This document shows, one piece after another, positions 13,406 through 17,255 of a stretch of DNA of 17,255 nucleotides. A program made the position numbers and the translations under genes. Under the pieces are notes generated by a model. The model made no database searches and was not told the origin of the DNA. It saw only the letters and a program-made list of their open reading frames with translations. The stretch comes from Gammaproteobacteria bacterium (GTDB lineage: Bacteria > Pseudomonadota > Gammaproteobacteria > Steroidobacterales > Steroidobacteraceae): contig PMMB01000030.1 in NCBI GenBank assembly GCA_003165495.1, positions 1 to 17,255 on the forward strand. The letters are read 5' to 3'. Numbering within the stretch: position 1 is the first letter of the stretch; every line of letters starts with the position of its first letter.

Positions 13406-14905
13406 ATGGCCGCCTCGCCCTACGAGCAATTGGAACAAGAGTTTCGCCGTCTGCACGCATTCCGCGGTGCGCTATCGTTGTTGCGCTGGGACGCAGCGGT
13501 GATGATGCCGCGCGGCAGCGCCGATGTGCGCGGCGAGCAACTGGCGGCGCTCGAGACCGAGCACCACGCCTTGCTCACCACACCGAAAGTGGCGCGCCTG
13601 CTGGAGCGCGCTGAGGCGGGCGCGTCGCAGTTGGAGGATTGGCCGCTCGCCAATCTGCACGAGATGCGCCGCCAGCGCGACCATGCGATTGCGACTCCGC
13701 CGTCGCTCATCGCGCGCCTCGCCAAGGCCACCGCGCGCGCCGAGGTGTTTTGGGTCGAGGCCAAGAAGGCCAATGACTTCAAATTGCTGGCGCCGCATCT
13801 GGAAGAGGTGGTGCACCTGGTGCGCGACAAAGCGGCGCTGCTCGGGCAGGCGCGAGGGTTGGCGCCTTATGACGCGCTGGTGGACGGATTTACGCCGGGC
13901 ATTTCGACGGCGGATATCGACACGATATTCAAAGCGCTGTCGCGCAAGCTTCCCGGTCTAATCAGCCAGGCCATCGAAGTGCAAGCAGCGCACGCGCCCA
14001 CGCCGCTGGTCGGCAAATTCACGGTGGCGCGCCAACGATCATTAGCCGTCGACGTGCTCAAGGCCTTGGGTTTCCCCTTCGATCGCGGGCGGCTCGACGA
14101 AAGCGAGCATCCGTTCACCGAGGGCGTGCCCGGCGACATTCGGGTGACCACGCGTTTCGATTTGAGCGATCCGTTTTCGGGTCTGCTCGGCGCAGTGCAC
14201 GAGACCGGCCATGCCATGTACGACCTGGGGTTGCCGCTCAAGTGGCGCGATCAGCCGGTCGGCCGCGATCGCGGCCTCGCGCTCGAAGAGAGCCAGTCCT
14301 TATTGTTCGAAATGAATCTGTGCCGCAGCCGCGCATTCGTCAAGTATGTGCGGCCGCTGCTGGAGAAGTATTTGCAGGTGAGCGGTCCGGAGTGGGAGGA
14401 GGCCAATCTGTACCGTCATTTGATTCGCGTGCGGCGCAGCACGATCCGCATGGACGCCGACGAGTTGACGTACCCCGTACACATCATGCTGCGCTACGAG
14501 CTCGAGAAAAAGATCCTGGAAGGCTCGCTGCCCGTTGTCGACTTGCCGGAAGCGTGGAACGCCAATCTCGAACAGCGCTTGAATATTCGGCCCACGAATG
14601 ATGTCGACGGGTGTTTGCAAGACATTCATTGGGCGGTCGGTCATTTCGGATATTTCCCGTCCTACGTCTTGGGCGCCGTCATCGCCGGTCAGCTCAACGA
14701 AGCCATGCGCGCGGCGCGTCCTTCGCTCGACGAGGAAATCGCCGCCGGCCAATTCGGCGGCGTGATGGATTGGCTGCGCGATAACGTGCACGGCGTCGGT
14801 GCGCGATTGCCGGTGCAGGAACTCATCAAGCAAGCCACGGGCAAACCGCTGACGGCGGCCGCGTACCTGCGCTACTTGGAAGCGAAATACCTGGAGGTCC
14901 CTTGA
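13406..14905 (+). CDS. M32 family metallocarboxypeptidase
   Basis: Zinc carboxypeptidase that removes C-terminal residues from peptides in the cytosol, 499 aa, the normal length for the family. The ATG has AAGG 5 bases upstream. Family motifs appear in order: DIRVT (244-248, DxRxT), HETGH (265-269, zinc ligands H265 and H269, catalytic E266), EESQ (294-297, third zinc ligand E295), IRMDAD (347-352) and GCLQDIHW (402-409), then GYFPSYVLG. The HESQ motif of the family reads EESQ here, replacing a normally conserved His with Glu. The gene overlaps ttcA by 4 bases (TTGA), so the two form an operon although their roles are unrelated. Confidence 0.95.
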   Translation: MAASPYEQLEQEFRRLHAFRGALSLLRWDAAVMMPRGSADVRGEQLAALETEHHALLTTPKVARLLERAEAGASQLEDWPLANLHEMRRQRDHAIATPPSLIARLAKATARAEVFWVEAKKANDFKLLAPHLEEVVHLVRDKAALLGQARGLAPYDALVDGFTPGISTADIDTIFKALSRKLPGLISQAIEVQAAHAPTPLVGKFTVARQRSLAVDVLKALGFPFDRGRLDESEHPFTEGVPGDIRVTTRFDLSDPFSGLLGAVHETGHAMYDLGLPLKWRDQPVGRDRGLALEESQSLLFEMNLCRSRAFVKYVRPLLEKYLQVSGPEWEEANLYRHLIRVRRSTIRMDADELTYPVHIMLRYELEKKILEGSLPVVDLPEAWNANLEQRLNIRPTNDVDGCLQDIHWAVGHFGYFPSYVLGAVIAGQLNEAMRAARPSLDEEIAAGQFGGVMDWLRDNVHGVGARLPVQELIKQATGKPLTAAAYLRYLEAKYLEVP

Positions 14906-15777
14906 GCGCGCCTCCTACCCTCGCGGTACATCGCTCTTCCAATAATTTCAAGAAACTGCAGGCTCAGCTGCGCGGCTCCGTCGGCAAGGCCATCGCCGAC
15001 TTTCGTATGATCGCCGAGGGCGATCATGTCATGGTGTGCCTGTCCGGCGGCAAGGATTCCTATACCTTGCTCGACATCCTGTTGAGCCTGCAGCGCAGCG
15101 CGCCGGTGAGCTTTGAAATCACCGCGGTCAATCTCGATCAGAAGCAGCCGGGGTTTCCCGCCGAGGTCTTGCCGCGGTACCTCGAGGATTTAGGTGTTCG
15201 ATTCCGCGTCATCGAGCAGAACACCTATGCCGTGGTCAAACGCGTCATCCCCGACGGTAAGACCATGTGCGGCCTATGCTCGCGTTTGCGCCGCGGCGCC
15301 TTATATCATTTTGCGGCCGAGAACGGCATTACCAAGATCGCGCTGGGCCATCACCGCGACGACATCGTCGAGACGCTGTTCTTGAATATGTTCTTCGGCG
15401 GACGCCTGAAGGCGATGCCGCCGAAATTGCTCAGCGAAAATCGCCGCCATATCGTGATTCGGCCGCTGGCCTATGTGACCGAAGCGTCGATCGCCCGCTA
15501 CGCCGCTGCGCGGGAGTTTCCCATTATTCCCTGCACGCTGTGCGGTTCGCAAACCAATATGCAGCGGCTCGTGGTGAAGAACATGCTGCGCGAATGGGAA
15601 CAGAAATATCCCGGCCGTATCGAGTCGATCTTCTCCAGCATTTGCAATGTCGCCGGTTCCCAACTCGCGGACCCGGCGCTGTTCGACTTCGCTGGTCTCG
15701 ATGGCCGGCGCGCGGTCGAAGCGATGACTGAAGCCGACGAAGACGCGTTGGCGGCGGAACTCGAACCGCGCGTTTAA
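14902..15777 (+). CDS. ttcA: tRNA cytidine(32) 2-sulfurtransferase TtcA
   Basis: Adds sulfur to C2 of cytidine 32 in certain tRNAs, using ATP and an iron-sulfur cluster, in the cytosol. 291 aa. The TTG start overlaps the upstream stop by 4 bases and has GGAGG 4 bases before it. The next Met (residue 36) would cut into the conserved N-terminal KLQAQLRGSVGKAIADF, so the TTG is right. The PP-loop is SGGKDS (48-53). The paired Cys of MCGLC (123 and 126) and Cys 211/214 in PCTLCGSQTNMQR supply the cluster ligands. GHHRDDIVETLFLNMFFGG (149-167) is also typical. The 68 bases after the stop hold a short palindrome (15781-15796) without a T tract. Confidence 0.96.
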   Translation: MSAPPTLAVHRSSNNFKKLQAQLRGSVGKAIADFRMIAEGDHVMVCLSGGKDSYTLLDILLSLQRSAPVSFEITAVNLDQKQPGFPAEVLPRYLEDLGVRFRVIEQNTYAVVKRVIPDGKTMCGLCSRLRRGALYHFAAENGITKIALGHHRDDIVETLFLNMFFGGRLKAMPPKLLSENRRHIVIRPLAYVTEASIARYAAAREFPIIPCTLCGSQTNMQRLVVKNMLREWEQKYPGRIESIFSSICNVAGSQLADPALFDFAGLDGRRAVEAMTEADEDALAAELEPRV

Positions 15778-15845
15778 CAAGCGACGCCGGCGTTGCATGA
15801 ACGCTCCTCGTCGCGGAAGATCCGTTTGAAGGTAAGATTTGCGAA

Positions 15846-16922
15846 GTGACGGTATCAGCTTCACATAATATGTTGCAAACGGGTAATAAGACCGCCGGTT
15901 CGCGCCGGCCGCGCCGCGCGTGGGAAACCCTGCCCGACGACCAATTGCTGAGTCTGCGTTTCTGCGACTTGAAACTTAGGGTCCAAGGCACCGAGTTGGA
16001 GGATGCCGTCCTGCGCCTGTACCGCGAGTTGGCGATGAGGGGGATACGCTTTCGTCCGCATTGTTGGCTTGCGCAAGAATGGTTTTCCCCCGATGGGATA
16101 CCCGGAATCGCTATTCCGTTCTATCTCGCGCACCGGCGATTGATGCGCATCGAACGGCGCTTCATGCGCGAAGTGGAGGGCGGCAACCGCAATTGGTTGA
16201 TGCGAATACTGCGCCACGAAGCGGGGCACGCCATCGATTCGGCCTATCAGTTGCGGCGCCGCAGTCACTGGCGTGCCGTATTCGGACCGGCCTCGCTGCC
16301 GTATCCCGACACCTATCGCCCGCGGCCGGGAAGCCGCCGCTTCGTGCAACACCTGGGCGCGTGGTACGCCCAAGCTCATCCGACCGAAGACTTCGCCGAG
16401 ACCTTTGCGGTCTGGCTGAAGCCTCGCTCGGCTTGGCGCCGCGAATATTTGGGCTGGCCGGCGTGTGCAAAACTCGAATACATCGACACGCTCGCGAAGG
16501 ACATCGGTCCCAGCAAACCGCTCATCGCGAACCGCAGCACCATCGAAGAGGTGACGCATGAGAGGCGCACCCTGCGCCAACACTACGAGCAAAAATTGGC
16601 GCGTTACCGCATGCCGCGCCGCTCCGGCGCCGATGAATTGCTGCTCAAGGTGTTCACCGCGGCGCCGCGTAGCCGCGACCTTCCCAAGGCGTCGAGCCTG
16701 CTGCGTGAATTGCGCCATCCCTTGCGTCAGCAGATCATGCGCTCCGGTGCGTTCAGCGAATACCTGGTGCATCAGGTGCTGCGACTCATGATCGAACGCT
16801 GCGAGGCCTTGAATCTGTACGTGCGCGGTTCGCGGCGCGAACTCAAAGCCCATTTACTATGGGTGATTGCGCGGCTGGCGGAGTCTTACGAAGAACGCCA
16901 ATTGCCCAGGGTCTCGCTGTGA
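15846..16922 (+). CDS. Putative zinc-binding metallopeptidase
   Basis: 358 aa from a GTG at 15846. That GTG has no close Shine-Dalgarno sequence (GAAGG lies 13 bases away), but TAAGAT at 15833-15838 would act as a -10 ending 7 bases before it, so the message may be leaderless. The ATG at 15870 is an alternative. No signal peptide. The zinc site is HEAGH (124-128) in LMRILRHEAGHAIDSAY, with a downstream TEDFAETFAVWLKP (180-193) offering E181 or E185 as third ligand. This arrangement resembles the putative zinc-binding metallopeptidases grouped as COG4307/Peptidase_Mx-like. The C-terminal third (about 235-358) is basic, helical and unrecognised. Only 13 bases separate it from a D-Ala-D-Ala-ligase-like gene, so the two probably share a pathway, perhaps making and trimming a peptide. 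That is inference. Confidence 0.8.
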   Translation: MTVSASHNMLQTGNKTAGSRRPRRAWETLPDDQLLSLRFCDLKLRVQGTELEDAVLRLYRELAMRGIRFRPHCWLAQEWFSPDGIPGIAIPFYLAHRRLMRIERRFMREVEGGNRNWLMRILRHEAGHAIDSAYQLRRRSHWRAVFGPASLPYPDTYRPRPGSRRFVQHLGAWYAQAHPTEDFAETFAVWLKPRSAWRREYLGWPACAKLEYIDTLAKDIGPSKPLIANRSTIEEVTHERRTLRQHYEQKLARYRMPRRSGADELLLKVFTAAPRSRDLPKASSLLRELRHPLRQQIMRSGAFSEYLVHQVLRLMIERCEALNLYVRGSRRELKAHLLWVIARLAESYEERQLPRVSL

Positions 16923-16939
16923 ATCGGGTCTCACTGTGA
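16909..16939 (+). repeat. 14-base direct repeat spanning a stop/start junction
   Basis: gggtctcgctgtga (16909-16922) recurs as gggtctcactgtga (16926-16939) with one mismatch and a 17-base period. The first copy ends in the metallopeptidase stop; the second ends in the first bases of the ATP-grasp gene. It looks like a small tandem duplication. Confidence 0.6.
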
Positions 16940-17255
16940 GAAAGGTGCGCGCGCTGGTTCTCGTGCACGCGACGCTCGTGCCTCCGGATTCTCTGAAGGG
17001 CTCGACAGAGAAGGAGATCGACGAATGGCGCACCGAATACGACGTCATTTCACGTCTGAAAGCCGAGGGTCATGAGGTCAGACCTTTGGGATTGAGCGAT
17101 AGTCTGTCCGAATTGCGCGGCGCCATCATCGACTGGAAGCCGGACATCGTGTTTAATTTGCTGGAGGAATTCGACGGTATCGTCACCTACGATCAACACG
17201 TCGTGGCGTTTCTCGAACTGATGCATCAACCGTACACCGGCTGCAATCCGCGCGG
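16936..17255 (+). CDS. D-Ala-D-Ala-ligase-like ATP-grasp protein (3' part outside window)
   Basis: The open frame from GTG at 16936 runs off the right edge; 106 codons are visible. GTG at 16945 is an alternative start. The N-terminal pre-ATP-grasp domain is recognisable: RALVLVHATLVPP, then EYDVISRLKAEGHEVRPLGL, a segment like W-K-P-D-I-V-F-N-L-L-E-E-F-D-G, and FLELMHQPYTGCNP at the edge. These match the start of D-alanine-D-alanine ligase-like carboxylate-amine ligases, which join an acyl phosphate to an amine. The catalytic ATP-grasp part lies outside the window, so the substrate cannot be judged. The adjacent metallopeptidase suggests an accessory peptide ligase rather than the essential cell-wall Ddl. 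Confidence 0.75.
   Translation, partial: MRKVRALVLVHATLVPPDSLKGSTEKEIDEWRTEYDVISRLKAEGHEVRPLGLSDSLSELRGAIIDWKPDIVFNLLEEFDGIVTYDQHVVAFLELMHQPYTGCNPR

Noticed and set aside
15781..15796. Palindrome gcgacgccggcgttgc after ttcA as a terminator
   Set aside because: It has no loop and no following T tract, so it is not a convincing intrinsic terminator.

Overview
The window looks like chromosomal DNA from a GC-rich Gram-negative proteobacterium. An outer-membrane TonB-dependent receptor, a lipobox lipoprotein and several Sec signal peptides indicate a diderm. A TtcA-type tRNA thiolase and the overall gene set fit a gammaproteobacterium, perhaps a Steroidobacter/Xanthomonadales-like lineage. That placement is a low-confidence inference from protein style. 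No rRNA, tRNA, CRISPR array, insertion sequence or phage gene was seen.

Left part (1-11639): an accessory-looking locus built around a TonB-dependent receptor whose 5' end is cut by the window edge. Beside it lie three different TPR-sulfotransferases (3092-5128 minus, 7129-8757 minus, 8885-10333 plus) and a TPR domain fused to an aspartyl/asparaginyl beta-hydroxylase (5234-6541). Two paralogous 2OG-Fe(II)-oxygenase-like proteins follow (10330-10995 and 10989-11639), and the first has lost most of its catalytic residues. A small exported protein is translationally coupled to the hydroxylase (6538-7098). Together these suggest hydroxylation and sulfation of a peptide or protein. The TPR domains would recognise the substrate, and the product may be the receptor itself, the small exported protein, or something the receptor handles. 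This is the most interesting part of the window. The individual families are known; the function of the assembly is inferred.

Middle part (11669-13287): a minus-strand pair (an unrecognised exported protein followed by a DUF192 protein) is divergent from a LEA/WHy-domain lipoprotein. A short AT-rich region between them carries a near-consensus Fur-box-like palindrome at 12772-12786.

Right part (13406-17255): a co-directional plus-strand run of housekeeping and other genes. It comprises an M32 metallocarboxypeptidase, ttcA (tRNA C32 2-thiolation, overlapping its neighbour by 4 bases), a putative zinc metallopeptidase with an HEAGH motif, and the start of a D-Ala-D-Ala-ligase-like ATP-grasp gene that runs off the window.

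Intergenic gaps are all short, at most about 130 bases. The larger ones are the divergent spacers 5129-5233 and 8758-8884, and the gap 13288-13405.
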